Assembly: GCF_028769735.1 (NCBI RefSeq)
Contig: NC_088173.1
Location: 67,084,963-67,148,962, forward strand
Direction: 5' to 3'
Length of the DNA stretch: 64,000 bases
Source: Zonotrichia leucophrys gambelii
Lineage: Eukaryota; Chordata; Aves; Passeriformes; Passerellidae
The position numbers and the translations under genes are program-made. Below are positions 11,363-22,770 of the stretch, one piece after another (within the stretch, counting starts at the first letter, position 1; each line of letters begins with the position of its first letter). The notes under the pieces were generated by a model that saw only the letters and a list, made by a program, of their open reading frames with translations, made no database searches and was not told the DNA's origin.

Positions 11363-14167
11363 ATTTCCAGGGCCAAAGAACATGGAAGCTGGATCCTGAG
11401 ACTAACAGAGACCAAAGGAAATGTGCAAGTTTGGGTCTGGTGTTGGGAACCCCAGCACAGAAGCACAGCAGGTGTTTGGTCCATGGTTGCATCAGCTGGT
11501 GGTGCAACCCAATGGGTGTTTCTTTCCAGCCACGTGTGCTGCAAGAGAAATCACTCAGGTTTTATTGAGATGCTTCATTGGAAAGCTGGAAAGCCCTTCC
11601 CAGCTTGGTGTGAGGTGGTGTTCACAGAAAAGGGACTCGGGGAGAGCAGGAGGGGTTGCCAGGTACAGCAAATGGATTTCAAACCAGATTTGTAAATTAA
11701 ACCCATCTTCAACAAGCATTTCCCCTTCCGCCTCAGCAAGTTGGGTCTGAACAGGAGTTCTGGTTGGTTTTTTTTTTTTTTTGTTTTGGTTTGTTTTTTT
11801 TTAAATTTTTCTCTTGTTCATGGCAAGGTCTGCACACTTCTTTATTTCTAGTTAAGGCTTTTCACCATCCACAGGTGTGTGGTGTTTTCTCTTCTTCCCC
11901 CTTTGTTTTGCAGCACCAGGTTCTCTCTCCTTGAATCAATCCTACCTTGATGCACTAGTGAGAAGATGCAATCTGACAAAGACTTGGCCCCTATTATTTC
12001 TTGCCTAGTGATATTTCCCTGACAGAAGTGAATAATTTGTCATTTTTTAAAAAAAATCTACACATTTGTCTGAAGTCTTTTGAGCTATCTGCAGTCCCCG
12101 TGCAGCTGTCTCAAAGCAAACCTTTGCATTGCCCATGAAATTTCATTTTTAGTACTGAGATAAACTTCAAGAAAATGAAACTTTCCTCTTTCTTTCTTTC
12201 TCTCCTTTTAATTCCCCAGGACAGACACAACTTCAGAAAATGATCTCATCCTGCTTTGTCGTTTTGCCAATATCTTGTGCAAGATGAACATCCCAATAGG
12301 TACAAAGTATTTGCTGTAACAAGTCAGTGTGTTTGTTTATCCACTTCCCAGAAGAATATGAAACCTTTTGAAATGCACATCCTTTTTGGTATTTCAATAA
12401 AGAGTCAAGAATAGAGTTCCTGTCACTCTGGTCAGACTGAGGGAGGGGTGGAAACAGGACAGTAACCCAGCCTCTCATGGAAAACCTCATATCCTGTGTT
12501 ATGGGAGTCACTTTAAACTGATCAGAGCAAAAATGTGCACAAAAATGACACATCTGTGAACACTTAATGAGCACAACTGTGGGACTTTAACAGTATTCAG
12601 TGTAATTCCCTTTGTAGTTTATATTCATAGGCAATAAGAGGCCCATAGCCTGATCCCCTTCAGCTGCTCTCCTCTCTATTTGCTTCTCAAATTGTTCTGC
12701 AAAACTTCAAGCTGGACTCTCTTTGCTCTAATGAGCTGAAATTGTGCTAAAATAGAAATTCCACCGGCTGTTGCCCAAGATGTGGATTTTCACTTTGGTA
12801 ACAGCACATGACAATAAAAATAAAAATAAACCATAAACACATACAGGCACATCCTCAAATTTAACACCTTGGTTCTACTCAAATTATTGTGTTTAGTTTT
12901 GCTTAGTTTTTTAGTTTTGTTTAGTTTTGTGTTTATAAGTTTGTTTTTCTTTTGAAAGAAGGAGGTCTGTGGGCAGGTTTTGAACAGACTGCACTTGTGT
13001 TTCTGCTTGTAGAGGAATCTGGACATGTTGTTTTGGGCATGTTTTCTTTCCAGCATGGACCTTGTCTGACTGCTTCATGTATCTGTCTCTGTTATGGATG
13101 TTATGTATTTTATTTGTCCTGGAAAATCCCTGCTTTGATAAAAGCCTAGAGTGAATGTAAGATGCTGTAAGCATGGATAGAGCTAGCGCCAAAATTCAAG
13201 TGTTTTCCATTCTTTTTGCAACCCTTTGGAAGTAGAGCTCCTCTCCACAAAGGCAACACTTCACCCTACTAGACACTCTCTTTAATACCCCTGAATAAAT
13301 CTTTTTAGTGACAGCAGAATAATGCCCAGCTTATGTTGAAGGACTCCCATTTTCACTCTCCTTGCTCTTCAAGTGTTTTTTAGTCAGCCTTGAATGGCAA
13401 AGACTGGGAAGCAAATAGGAGAGGTCAGGACAGCATGTTTTTGTCAGCTGGAGGAGCTGGGGTTTTGTTCAAAACCCTCCTTTCTCCTCAGTGTTAGCAA
13501 TTTGAATTATTGCAGCTGAGTTTTGAGCAGAGGTTTGGATGATCCTTGTGGATTGAGAAGAGGGGTGAAGCACCTCGGTGTGTGAATGATGCACGTGTGG
13601 GGGTCATGCATGCACTGCCTGCTCCTACAGACACACAGTCAGCTTTTGCTGATGAAAAATCCCTCCACTGGCTAAAAAGAACCTGACAAGTTGATGGCTC
13701 CACTCTCTCTGTCCAAAATTGTGTCACGTTGTAAAATGTCACGTGAAAGACAGATGTGGAAAAGTACCCTCCATGCAGGCCCAGGGTAATAAATTAACGA
13801 GCTACAAACAGCAGAATGGCCATGCCCTGTGCCTCTGAGACTGGAAGCCTGGCTCTCCACATCCAAACCCACCAGCCTGGAGCTCCTGAGCTAATGGTAA
13901 ATCTCTCTGACATGCTGCAGCAGCAGGTCCCCTCGCCTTGCTTTCCAGCCACAGCACACTCCAGGCGAACAGCACAGCTAGGAGCCAGGAGCCCTCATAA
14001 AGTTCCAGAGGTGGAATAAACCCTGCTGAAATATGGACTGGGACACCATTGCCTGTGGCAGAGTCCCTGCTTCAGCTGCCTGCTGTGGGAAGGGTGAGCT
14101 TGTGCACCCCAGGGGCTCTGGGGAGCAGAGAGGCACCAGAGGGGCCCAGGGGACTGGGGGGACATCA
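11363..14167. other. Non-coding stretch
   Basis: This is mostly single-copy sequence. Apart from the T-rich tract listed separately it holds a TTTAG/TTTTG-rich patch at about 12890-12945. Open frames (up to 113 codons) show no family resemblance. From 13.8 kb the sequence becomes GC-richer and leads into a minisatellite. Confidence 0.55.
11768..11810. repeat. T-rich tract
   Basis: A 15-T run followed by GTTTTGG/TTTGTTT repeats and a further T run. It may be a decayed poly(A) tail on the minus strand, but no retroposed body is recognised beside it. Confidence 0.8.
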
Positions 14168-14674
14168 GAGAGCTGACAGGGTACCTCTAAATACTCTAAA
14201 TACATCACTGAGCTGATAGGGTACCTCTAAATACATCAGTGAGCAGACTGGGTACCTCTAAATACATCAGTGAGCAGACTGGGTACCTCTAAATACTCCA
14301 AATACATCAGGGAGCTGACAGGGTACCTCTAAATACTCTAAATACATCAGTGAGCAGACAGGGTACCTCTAAATACTCCAAATACATCAGGGAGCTGACA
14401 GGGTACCTCTAAATACTCTAAATACATCAGTGAGTGGACAGGGTACCTCTAAATACTCTAAGTATATCAGTGAGTGGACAGGGTACCTGTAAATACTCTA
14501 AATACATCAGTGAGCTGACTGGGTACCTCTAAATACTCTAAATACATCAGTGAGTGGACAGGGTACCTCTAAATACATCACTGAGCTGACTGGGTATCTC
14601 TAAATACTCTAAATACATCAGTGAGCTAACTGGGTACCTGTAAATACTCTAAATACATCAGTGAGCTGACAGGG
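14168..14674 (+). repeat. 40/31-bp minisatellite, about 13 units
   Basis: About thirteen head-to-tail units are present, each with GAGCTGACAGGGTACCTC followed by TAAATACTCTAAATACATCA and a final GT. The long unit is 40 bp and a 31-bp variant lacks one 9-bp ACTCTAAAT block. Common unit variants are GAGCAGACTGGG and GAGTGGACAGGG. The fourteenth unit is split by the LTR at 14675-15288 and resumes at about 15289-15318. Confidence 0.95.
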
Positions 14675-15288
14675 TCTTGGGGTCTCTGTGGTCAGGATGA
14701 ATCCAAGATGTGTTAGAGAGTCTCTTTTCTCAGCCTGGAAGCAGAAGAAGAAGCCAGGATTCTTCTGTTCTGGTTCTCAAGGTTGTTTATTTTCTCTTAT
14801 CTATATCATTCTTTCTCTGGCCTGCTGAGGTCTGTCCAGCAGGTCAGGTTGAGGCACACTGACGGCCCCCAGGGTGGTGTTATCTTTTTATACTAAAAAC
14901 TACTTGTACTTTATTTACAATAATTTTCCAATACCTATCACCTATGCTAGACAGTGTGTTTCTACTTTAAACTAATCCAAAAGTGCCACCATCACTCAGA
15001 AGATGGAGGCCAAGAAGAAGAAAGAAGAAGGACAAGGCACGCCCAAATTCCTCCATCTTGGGACCCCAAACCCCCATTCTAAAAAGTTCAAAACTGTACT
15101 TTTCACCGTGTGACAAACTATCATTCTACCTAAGCTTTGGCTTGTAAATCCTCATATAAGGTTGGTAATTTTTTCCATGGGTCAAGATCAAAGGCACAGG
15201 TGTTTTTGACTCCATGCCAAACCTCTGAGCCCTCTGTCGGGGTCTCGAGTCCTCCAGGGCAGCCAGAGGAATTTCCTGGGTTCTGACA
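14675..15288 (-). mobile_element. Solo LTR, family A copy 2, inserted in minisatellite
   Basis: On the minus strand it begins TGTCAGAACCCAGGAAATTCC and ends GAGACCCCAAGA. The 6-bp direct repeat ACAGGG flanks it exactly (14669-14674 and 15289-15294). That hexamer is part of the minisatellite unit, so the duplication is the natural reading of a clean integration into one repeat unit. It is 614 bp long and matches the other family A copies throughout. Confidence 0.92.
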
Positions 15289-15320
15289 ACAGGGAACCTC
15301 TAAATACTCCAAATACTGCC
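15289..15320 (+). repeat. Remainder of the split minisatellite unit
   Basis: ACAGGGAACCTCTAAATACT followed by CCAAATAC continues the unit interrupted at 14674. After this the sequence diverges into ordinary GC-richer DNA (CAGGAATGG and similar), so the array ends here. Confidence 0.9.
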
Positions 15321-17553
15321 AGGAATGGTGATGCACCCCCAGGAATGGCACACTGCCCAGGGGATGGGGTGGCACTCACCCCTAAAGCAGCCTGGACTGG
15401 ATTCTGTCACAGTGGTCAGGTTAAACCAGCTGGAGCCCTGCCATGATGCACCAAGACAATTTTCTGTGCTTTAGAAAAATAATTTGATCACTCTTCCCAC
15501 ACATTCTGCACTCATTGCTGCTCTGTGCCTACCTCAGCCATCAGCTGGAGCAGTTGGTTTGTGTTGGCTCAGGAATCAGGAATCTGAATAAAGAAGGGGC
15601 TCTAATTCTGGATGCTTCCAATCCATTAAGATGAGCTTTAAAATAATCTTTCTTAACTCTCCTCTCACTAAAATTAGTGCAAATTGAAATGCATTTCATG
15701 TCATCTCTCTGTATAGGTGTGCAAAGGAGGCACTCAAACTTCAGATTTTCTCAAAGGCTGGTGGCTGAGGTTTGGACAAAATATGAAATTTTTCAGTCAA
15801 GGCATTTGCAGAAGCAAATGGGGCAGCCAGATTCAAAGAGGCAGCACTGGTTTGATCCCAGGCAGGCAGAGCCACTGAACCTCATTTAATCTGAGCTATT
15901 CCTGAAACTGCAGCTGTGTTTACTCTCACAGAGGAGAGCAGGTGGCCCAGACCCCCGTGCCCCAGTCAGGAGCTGACATGAGGCAGCTTTGATGCCCAGA
16001 GTGCTGGGAACCCCGGCCTGGCCTCTGGGAATTCACCTTTTGGCTCTCAGATCAGAAGGATGCTACTTTACCTGACAAGATCAAAAGAAAGTTTAGCTTA
16101 GTGATCAGCTGGCCATTTCCTTCCTCTCCCTCCCTGTGTGAGGCAGGGGTGGTGATCAGGGCATTAGTAAAATAAACATTTCTATTTCTTTAACACCTTC
16201 CAGCAAGGCCCCCTCAAAGCTGCTGAATTTATTCAGAAAGTTCAACGCCTCTCCTTGAACAGCTGAAATGTTTGACACAGCCTCGTGTGGTGGAAAGGTT
16301 ATTTCTGAGGCCACGAGTGCAAAGCCTCAGATGTCTGAACCCTCTCATCTCCATCTGCAAAGAACTTGTTCTTTGATTTCCTTTTCCCTACTTTGCTCTG
16401 GCATTGTTGTCAGGAGACTCTGCAAATGTCAAAACCATTATCAGTCACAGGCAAGCAGGCTCTTAATTGAACTTTTATTCTCCTGTCTAACTTGCTGCAC
16501 TCCAAAGAAAAGGCTACATTGCTAGCATGGAAATGGCCTTTTGGAAATCATTGACTGTTGAAAGTAAATTATCTAAAATTGAGATATTTGTGTGTATGTA
16601 TTTATTACCACTCAAACTTTTCTTTGATTTTTATATATACATGTACAAATAACATGCAGATTTTTGGATGTTCATACTATCACTGTGTTTTTACATACAT
16701 ATATAGTAATAAATTATATCTCCAAGTGTTTGAATACACCTTTCCCCTTGCAACTTCTCTCAGCATATAGCATCTCCTAGCTCACAAAATATACTCTTGC
16801 CTTGTGACAGGAGCCCACAGAAAATAAATAAAAAATATATGAGGAGAAAGTGGGAAATAACAGTCCTGTTTGCTGCCTTGTGCTGTCTCCATCCTTCTTT
16901 TTTATCCTTTGTTCACATTGTTTCCCTTCTCCATTTATGTTGATCGAGGCATGACAGGCAGACCTGATATTCAGCTGCCTAAGTCCATAAATGTCTCTTT
17001 GGATGATGCTGTGCTCCAAACAAAGTTCTGGGCAATTGGAACAAATATCCTGAGTCCATTATTAGTCCTCCTGATTTATTAGGACATTTTTTTCCTCTTT
17101 ATGTCCCCCAAAATGGTTTGCTCAGCTCTTGTCACATCTGCTTTGGCTTCAGTAATCTACTGGATTCTACTGGATGGCAAATGCTGTTTCTGCCACTAAT
17201 CCCCCAAAGGGCTCTGAGCCATTAGAGCCCCTTCTGATTTATTTCTTCCATGCAATCTGACTCACTGTCCAGGCTCTGTGCTTCTGTGTTTTGTCCTTCA
17301 TTCCACAGGAATTCAAAATGTCTTACAAAGAAATAACCTAATCCTGACCATTTAGGAACTGAGCCCTGAACCCAAGGGTGATTTTTTTTTTTTTGCCTTC
17401 TTGTACTCCCTTTATCTTTCACACAATGTAACCTCTGGAGAGCTCATTTTTAATAGTATGCAATACCTTCAAACCAAGCAGTAAAAACTTGTGAAATATA
17501 TCTCATTTTAGTCCTACTCGTACTGAGTTTATTTCTGTAAAAGTCTGATTTGG
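15321..17553. other. Non-coding single-copy stretch
   Basis: No repeat family or exon is recognised. An AT-rich patch with TACATATATA strings lies at 16600-16730. Open frames reach only 85 codons. A T12 run is at about 17382. Confidence 0.55.
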
Positions 17554-17559
17554 GGTTCC

Positions 17560-17946
17560 TGTGGCAGTGTTCTCAGGGGTCCCAGGACGAGGGAAGAGAT
17601 GAGAACCTTGACTGCATGTTTCAGAAGGCTGATTTATTATTTTATGATATATTATTTTAAAAGAAAATGATATACTAAAACTATACTAAAAGAATAGAAG
17701 AAAGGATTTCATCAGAAGGCTTACAAGGAAAGGAAAAGAATGGAATGATAAAAGCTCGTGACTCTCAGAGAGTCCAAGCCAGCTGACTGTGATTGTCCTT
17801 TAATTAGAAACAACCAACATGGACCAATCAAAGATGCACCTGTTGCATTCCACAGCAGCAGATAATCATTGTTTTTCTTTTCCTCGGAGGCTTCGCAGGA
17901 GAAAAATCCTGGTAAAGGGGTTTTTCAGAAAACATCATGGCTAAAA
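17560..17946 (-). mobile_element. Solo LTR, family B, 387 bp, duplication GGTTCC
   Basis: A perfect 6-bp duplication, GGTTCC, lies at 17554-17559 and 17947-17952. On the minus strand the element aligns with the copies at 18240 and 24984: a GAAAAA-rich start, TGCAACAGGTGCATCT, GCCAATCACAG-like and CAGCTGGCTTGGACTCT blocks, an A/T-rich poly(A) region, then CAGCCTTCTGAAACATG and a TGCCACA end. The terminus on the 5' side has decayed from TGTCAC to TTTTAG. Confidence 0.88.
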
Positions 17947-18160
17947 GGTTCCCACCTTCAGTAAATCTCTGGATTGCATTTTATTTGTATTGAGCAGAGA
18001 TATTTGCAGTTTCCAGAAACAGGATTCCTTTGCATGAGCCCAGAGCAGTTCCAGTTCAGATCCTATGGATGGACAACATCTGAATGTGTAACAAAACATT
18101 GGCTGAAGTTCTGCTGTTAATCAGGTTTAGGAATAAAAGGAAAACCTCTGAGACTTTCTG

Positions 18161-18676
18161 CCCAGCCCTGGAAATGTTATAAATGTGTGGATGTGGCACT
18201 TGGGGATGTGGTTTAGTGGTGAACAGAATGGTGCTGGTTTGTTGCAGACATCTTGTATGAAAAATCCTTTCCTTAGGATTTTTCCTCCTGAGAAGCTGGG
18301 AGGCCTCAGGAACAAAATGCAAACATTGATTATCTGCTGCTGTGGAATGCAACAGGTGCATCTGGGATTGGTCTCATGTGGTTGTTTCTTATTAATGGCC
18401 AATCACAGTCAGCTGGCTCAGACTCTGTCCAAGCCACAAACCTTTGTTATTCATTCTTTCCTGTTCTATTCTTAGCTAGCCTTCTGATGAAATCCTTTTT
18501 CCTATTCTTTTAGTATAGTTTTAATGAATTATATATCATAAAATAATAAATCAAGCCTTCTGAAACATGGAGTCAGATCCTCGTCTCTTCCCTCATCCAA
18601 GAACCCCTGTGATCACAGTCACACAGGTTGGACCTGATGGTCTTACAGGTCTTTTCCAACCTTAATGGTTCTGTGA
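18161..18676 (+). mobile_element. CR1 LINE 3' end, split by an LTR
   Basis: The left part (18161-18239) carries CCCTGGAAATGTT, GTGGATGTGGCACTTGGGG and GGTTTAGTGGTGAACA, and the right part (18624-18676) carries GGTTGGACCTGATGGTCTTA, TCTTTTCCAACCTTAATG and TTCTGTGAG. Together they form a continuous CR1 3' end of the type common in birds. The LTR at 18240-18623 interrupts it, so the CR1 is the older insertion. Confidence 0.88.
18240..18623 (+). mobile_element. Solo LTR, family B, 384 bp, nested in CR1
   Basis: It begins TGTTGCAGACATC and ends GATCACAGTCACA. The flanks CTGGTT (18234-18239) and CAGGTT (18624-18629) match at five of six bases, consistent with an aged 6-bp duplication. An AATAAA lies at 18545-18550, followed by TCAAGCCTTCTGAAACATGG. 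Long runs are shared with the copy at 24984-25365, and with 17560-17946 in inverted orientation. Confidence 0.9.
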
Positions 18677-18952
18677 GAAGGCAAAGATGCCTTTGGTGCC
18701 CCACAAAAACTGGTTTTTTAATGTGTTTGCAGCAAGGTGTTGTGTTGGGAGTCAGAAATTTCCCTTCCCTGTCACTGGTGCCAAAATCATTGTGGAGGTT
18801 GGGGAGTCCATGTTGGGTGGCAGCTCTTTTGAGGTCACCATGGAAATTGTGCCAGTGAAGTGCCAAGGAAAGGGCTGCAGCACAGTCACCACCTTTATAG
18901 GGGAATCTCAGGGAGCTGGCTTTCCTCAGCTGGCTTTCCTCTCTCTGTGGAA

Positions 18953-19556
18953 CGTTGGAACCCAGGAAATTCCTTTGGCTGCCCTGGAGGGCTCGAGCCC
19001 CTGCCTGGGGGCTCAGAGACCTTGGCACAGAGCCCAGGACCCCTGTGCCTTTGGTTTAGCCCTTGGAATAAACTAATTGCCAATGAAGAATTACAAGCCA
19101 CGAAAGTTTAAGTAGAATGATAGTAAATTTATCACAGGGTGAAAAAATAGATTTTTTGGGGTTTTTAGAATGGAGGTTCAGGGGCCAAGATGGAGAAATC
19201 TGGGCATGTCCAGCCTTTCTCCTTCTTCTTCTTTACCTCCATCTTCTGCTGCGATGTTGGCACTTTGAGATTGGTTTAGAGGAGAAGCTCGCTGTCTAAC
19301 ACAGGTGATAGGTATTGGGAAGTTATGGTAAACATAGTTTTCAGTATAAAGACACAACACCACCTCTGAGGAGGGCAGAGTGCCTTTGACTGTCTTGCTG
19401 AGAGGACCTCAGCAGGTCAGGAGAAAGAATTTTATAGATAAGGAACAATGAACAACCTTGAGACCAAGAACTGAAGAGCTCTGACTCCTTCTTCAACCGC
19501 TGGACTGGAAAAAGAGATTTTCTAACGCATCTCAGGGTCACTGTGTGCAGCAGAGG
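18953..19556 (+). mobile_element. LTR, family A copy 3
   Basis: The homology starts at CGTTGGAACCCAGGAAATTC and runs to GCATCTCAGGGTCACTGTG near 19546. TATA and poly(A) positions can be recognised (CAGTATAAAGACA, GGAACAATGAACAACC), but the hexamer in this copy reads CAATGA instead of AATAAA. The first base has changed from T to C and no target duplication is visible. The right edge is uncertain by about 10 bp. Confidence 0.85.
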
Positions 19557-19712
19557 TTCTGAGAGTAGAAAACCCCAAATTCTGTAACAGAGCACCAGAA
19601 AACCCTCCCAGATGTGACTCCTTGCACTTTCCATCCCGGTGTCCCTCACTTTGTCAGTCCTGCTCTAGACACAGCCCAATCTGACCCAGCCGTGGGAGCA
19701 CAGACTGGTTGG

Positions 19713-20075
19713 GGTTGGAAGGGACCTTTCAAGATGATCTGGTCCAACCTCCTGCTGGGAACAGGGACACTGTCAGGCTGCCCAGAGAGGTGATGGACCC
19801 CCCATCCATGGAAACGTCAGATGTCAGGTTGGATGGGGCTCTGAGCCTGAGGTGTTTTACCACCCATTGTCAACAAATTCTTCCGCATGTGGAGTCTTAA
19901 TCTGTCTTTTATTAGCTTAAAACCATAACCCCCATTCATATCCCTATGTGCCCCACTAAAAGTCAGTCCCCATCTTTCTTTCAGCTCCCTTTAAGTGCTC
20001 AAAGGCCACATCTGATGGTTCTTCAGCTTTCCCCCTCTCCTCAGCTGACACAACCCCTATTTCCAAGCAGGGAGA
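19713..20075 (-). mobile_element. CR1 LINE fragment with an internal inverted segment
   Basis: On the plus strand this is the antisense of a CR1 3' end: GGTTGGAAGGGACCTTTCAA, GATGATCTGGTCCAACC, then GGACAC; further on come AACAAATTCTTCC, TTAGCTTAAAACCATAACCC, CTATGTGCCCCACTAAAAGT and CCCTTTAAGTGCTCAAAGGC. The segment 19776-19854 has the opposite polarity but is exactly the part of CR1 expected at that place, so it looks inverted where it stands. The sequence is diverged and decays after about 20.05 kb. Confidence 0.8.
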
Positions 20076-22375
20076 CACTAATGAGCAGCCAAGGAAAGGG
20101 AAAGGGCAGGGAGATGGTGCTGAGCTGTGACAGCTCTGCTGGCAGCACCAAAAAGCTGCTTTTATTGTTCCCCACCCCGTTACATGACTCAAGAGGTACA
20201 AAAGGACATGAATTTTTGGATTTTTTTGTCACCTGTGCTACCCACAAACAATAATTAAATCTTGGCATGCACTTTAATTAGGCTCCTTGCCTCTAATTAG
20301 ATTGCAGTTCACAGTGTTTTTTTGTCTCCCATTGATACCCTGCATAGGGAAGAGGCAGGGGTGAGTATAAAATATGTCTCATTTCTGTCTAAGAGCTCTG
20401 TAACTTACAGAGATTTCTTTTTTTTCCTCTTTGATATCTTCACTAAAATATCTTTTCATCACTTGATGGCAGTAGAGCTATAATATAAATTTATAGATAC
20501 TGATGCTGCATGGATGCATCAAAGAAAAAAAAAACCACCTCATATTTATGTTTGTCTATGTATTTTTCTAAGGGTCTGTTTTGCATTAAAAGTTTGAAAA
20601 TATATAAGGCATAGGAAAGCTTTGTATTTTCAGCAGGGATTAATGCAGAAGATATTTCATTCATTCACAGTCATCATAAATAACAGTTGGTGCAACCAAA
20701 CATCCCCTAAACTCCTTCAGCTGTAACTCCAAACTCTGCAAAAATAAAATCAACTTTCTTCTTTCATTTTTAACTTCTGTGCACTTAATTTGCTTTCTGC
20801 TGTTAGTGCTGTGGTAAAGGCAGCAGCTCTTGTAATTATCAGCCTGTGTGGTTTCACACTACTGGCAGTGCTAGTGCTTCCTCTTTTACAGTCAAAATAT
20901 AGATATTAAATGCAACAATACTGATATCAAGTTACTCCCAGCTCTCATTACCTGAAACTCAGATAAATCCCTGACAAATAATAAGACTTTGCTATGCTAC
21001 TAACAAATGCTGATGCCTTTATTTTCAGTGTTCCTACAACCCAGATGAAAATAATCTTCCTAAAATCGAGGCTGTCCCCACGTCACCCTTCCTGTCTCCC
21101 CCTGAAGGTGCAGCATGCTGTGCCTTTGCTCCTGACACAACAAAACCCTGCAGGGACAAACCCAGGGACAAACCTGCAGCCCACCAGCTTGTGTTTAATG
21201 CTGCACTGGCTATGCAGCAGTGTGAACTAGCTGCTAACTAAACTGTGAACTAAAAATAAGAGCTGTTTGCCTTGCTTGTCTTCTTTCCCCAAGTGACTGG
21301 CATGTGTTAGCGGCTCCATTACCTGTGGCAATGAATCCAGAGGCTGCCTTGCCAGAACCAAGCCTTTATTTTTGCTGCCTGGATGCTCTGTGAGCTCCAA
21401 AATATTTCCTTGCCTGGAGTTATGACTATACAATTTCATGAGCTCCAAATCTTGCACAAACCTGACAGTGCCTTGGAGAGGAAAAACACCTCCCGTCCCA
21501 GCGCCCATCGCCCCTGCCTCGTATTTTTACCCCATTTTGACGTCAGACCAAGCTGTTTTTTCCCTTCTTTTCTAAACTTCCAGTTCTAAAAAGTTTTGCA
21601 CGAGTGTCTGGCAGCAGCACAGCTGCAATATTTCACCGTGGAGGGCACTCCAGTGCAGATCTCCGTGGCTGGGAGCAGAGCATTGCATTGCACCGTAACC
21701 TCTCTGCAGATCAGGGGGAGCTGTGCTGGCAGACATCCCCTCCTGCCCCCGAGCACGCATTTCCCCCAGGCACAACCACTTCAGCATCTCCTCCTGCTGC
21801 TGGGTGCCAAAGCTTTTGCTCTGTTTGCCCTCCCAGGGGTATTTTTGCAGGGACACCTGAGTAGGGTTCACCTGCAGAAGGGATGCTCTGCTCCTGCAGC
21901 AACAGCGCCTGCCTCCTCATTTCCATGTGAGGCTGCTCCAGAGAGCATTTCTTATCCTTTCTCTCTCACACACAGGTCTCTGGTTCAATTAATATTTAAT
22001 TCTTACACTCACTGGGACAACCTGAACTGGGGAGATGAGGGAAATCTTGTTCCAGGCTGCGTTGGCAGCCTGCTGAACAGCTGCCTGGGGAGGTGGTGGA
22101 AGACACACAGCCATTCATCCCTTTCCAATCAGGCAGAGGTGGACTTGAAAATATCTCCTGTCACAGACAGTTCTAGTACATAAATAGATTAAGGATTTTG
22201 TTTTCTTTCCCTCACCTGCACAACTCAGAGAGAAGGGACGCTGGTGGTTTGTCTGTCCTTGCACCATCCATTGCCCTGCTCTGAGCCTTACCCTGAGAGG
22301 TGCTTTGGCAGGATTTTACAGAACTGACCCAGAGCCCCATTCCCTTGAGGACAGGAGTTCATGCAGGGGACAGAG
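20076..22375. other. Non-coding stretch
   Basis: No exon is recognised. Three TAATTA motifs lie within 48 bp at 20252-20299 (see findings). At about 22045-22150 a weak resemblance to the CR1 phrase around CCTGGGGAGGTGGTGGAAG is seen, too short to call. The 195-codon open frame at 21596-22183 has no family resemblance and runs into that CR1-like patch. Confidence 0.5.
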
Positions 22376-22381
22376 CCCCAG

Positions 22382-22770
22382 TATTGTATTTGCCAGTGCC
22401 TTGGCAACAGGCAGGAGTGATGAATCTGACTCCATGTTCTCAGAAGGCTAATTTATTATTTTATGATACTATATTATATTAAAGAATTCTATGCTAACTA
22501 TACTAAAGAATACAGAATGGATACTTACAGAAAGCTAAAAAGGGACTCTCTCCAGAGTCCCGACACAGCTTGGCCCTGATTGACCAAAGAGTGAAAACAA
22601 CTCACAGCAGAATCCAATGGAACAATCACCTGTGGGTGAACAATCTCCAAACACATTGCACATGAGCACAACACAGGAGAAGCAAATGAGATAAGAATTG
22701 TTTTCCTTTTCTCTGAGGCTTCTCAGCTTCCCAGGAGAACAATCCTGGGTGAGGGGATTTTTTCATAGCA
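22382..22770 (-). mobile_element. LTR, family B (37413 subtype)
   Basis: It is closely homologous to the copy at 37413-37830: TATTGTATTTGCC at the left, then GATGAATCTGACTCCATG, TTCTCAGAAGGCTAATTTAT, an A/T-rich poly(A) region on the minus strand, and CAATCACCTGTGGGTGAACA. The right end is placed at CATAGCA. The flanks CCCCAG and CCCACC do not form a convincing duplication, so the exact limits are uncertain. Confidence 0.82.

Noticed and set aside
14168..14674. Minisatellite as a CRISPR-like array
   Set aside because: Units are continuous and similar over their whole length, with no constant repeat plus variable spacer pattern, and the genome is a vertebrate.
10760..15288. Family A LTRs at 10760 and 14675, same orientation, as the two ends of one provirus
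   Set aside because: The copy at 14675 has its own complete 6-bp duplication and is inside a minisatellite, so it is an independent solo LTR. The DNA between them shows no retroviral sequence.
22045..22150. CR1-like patch around CCTGGGGAGGTGGTGGAAG
   Set aside because: Only a short phrase matches and neither side continues in CR1 order, so it is not called as an element.
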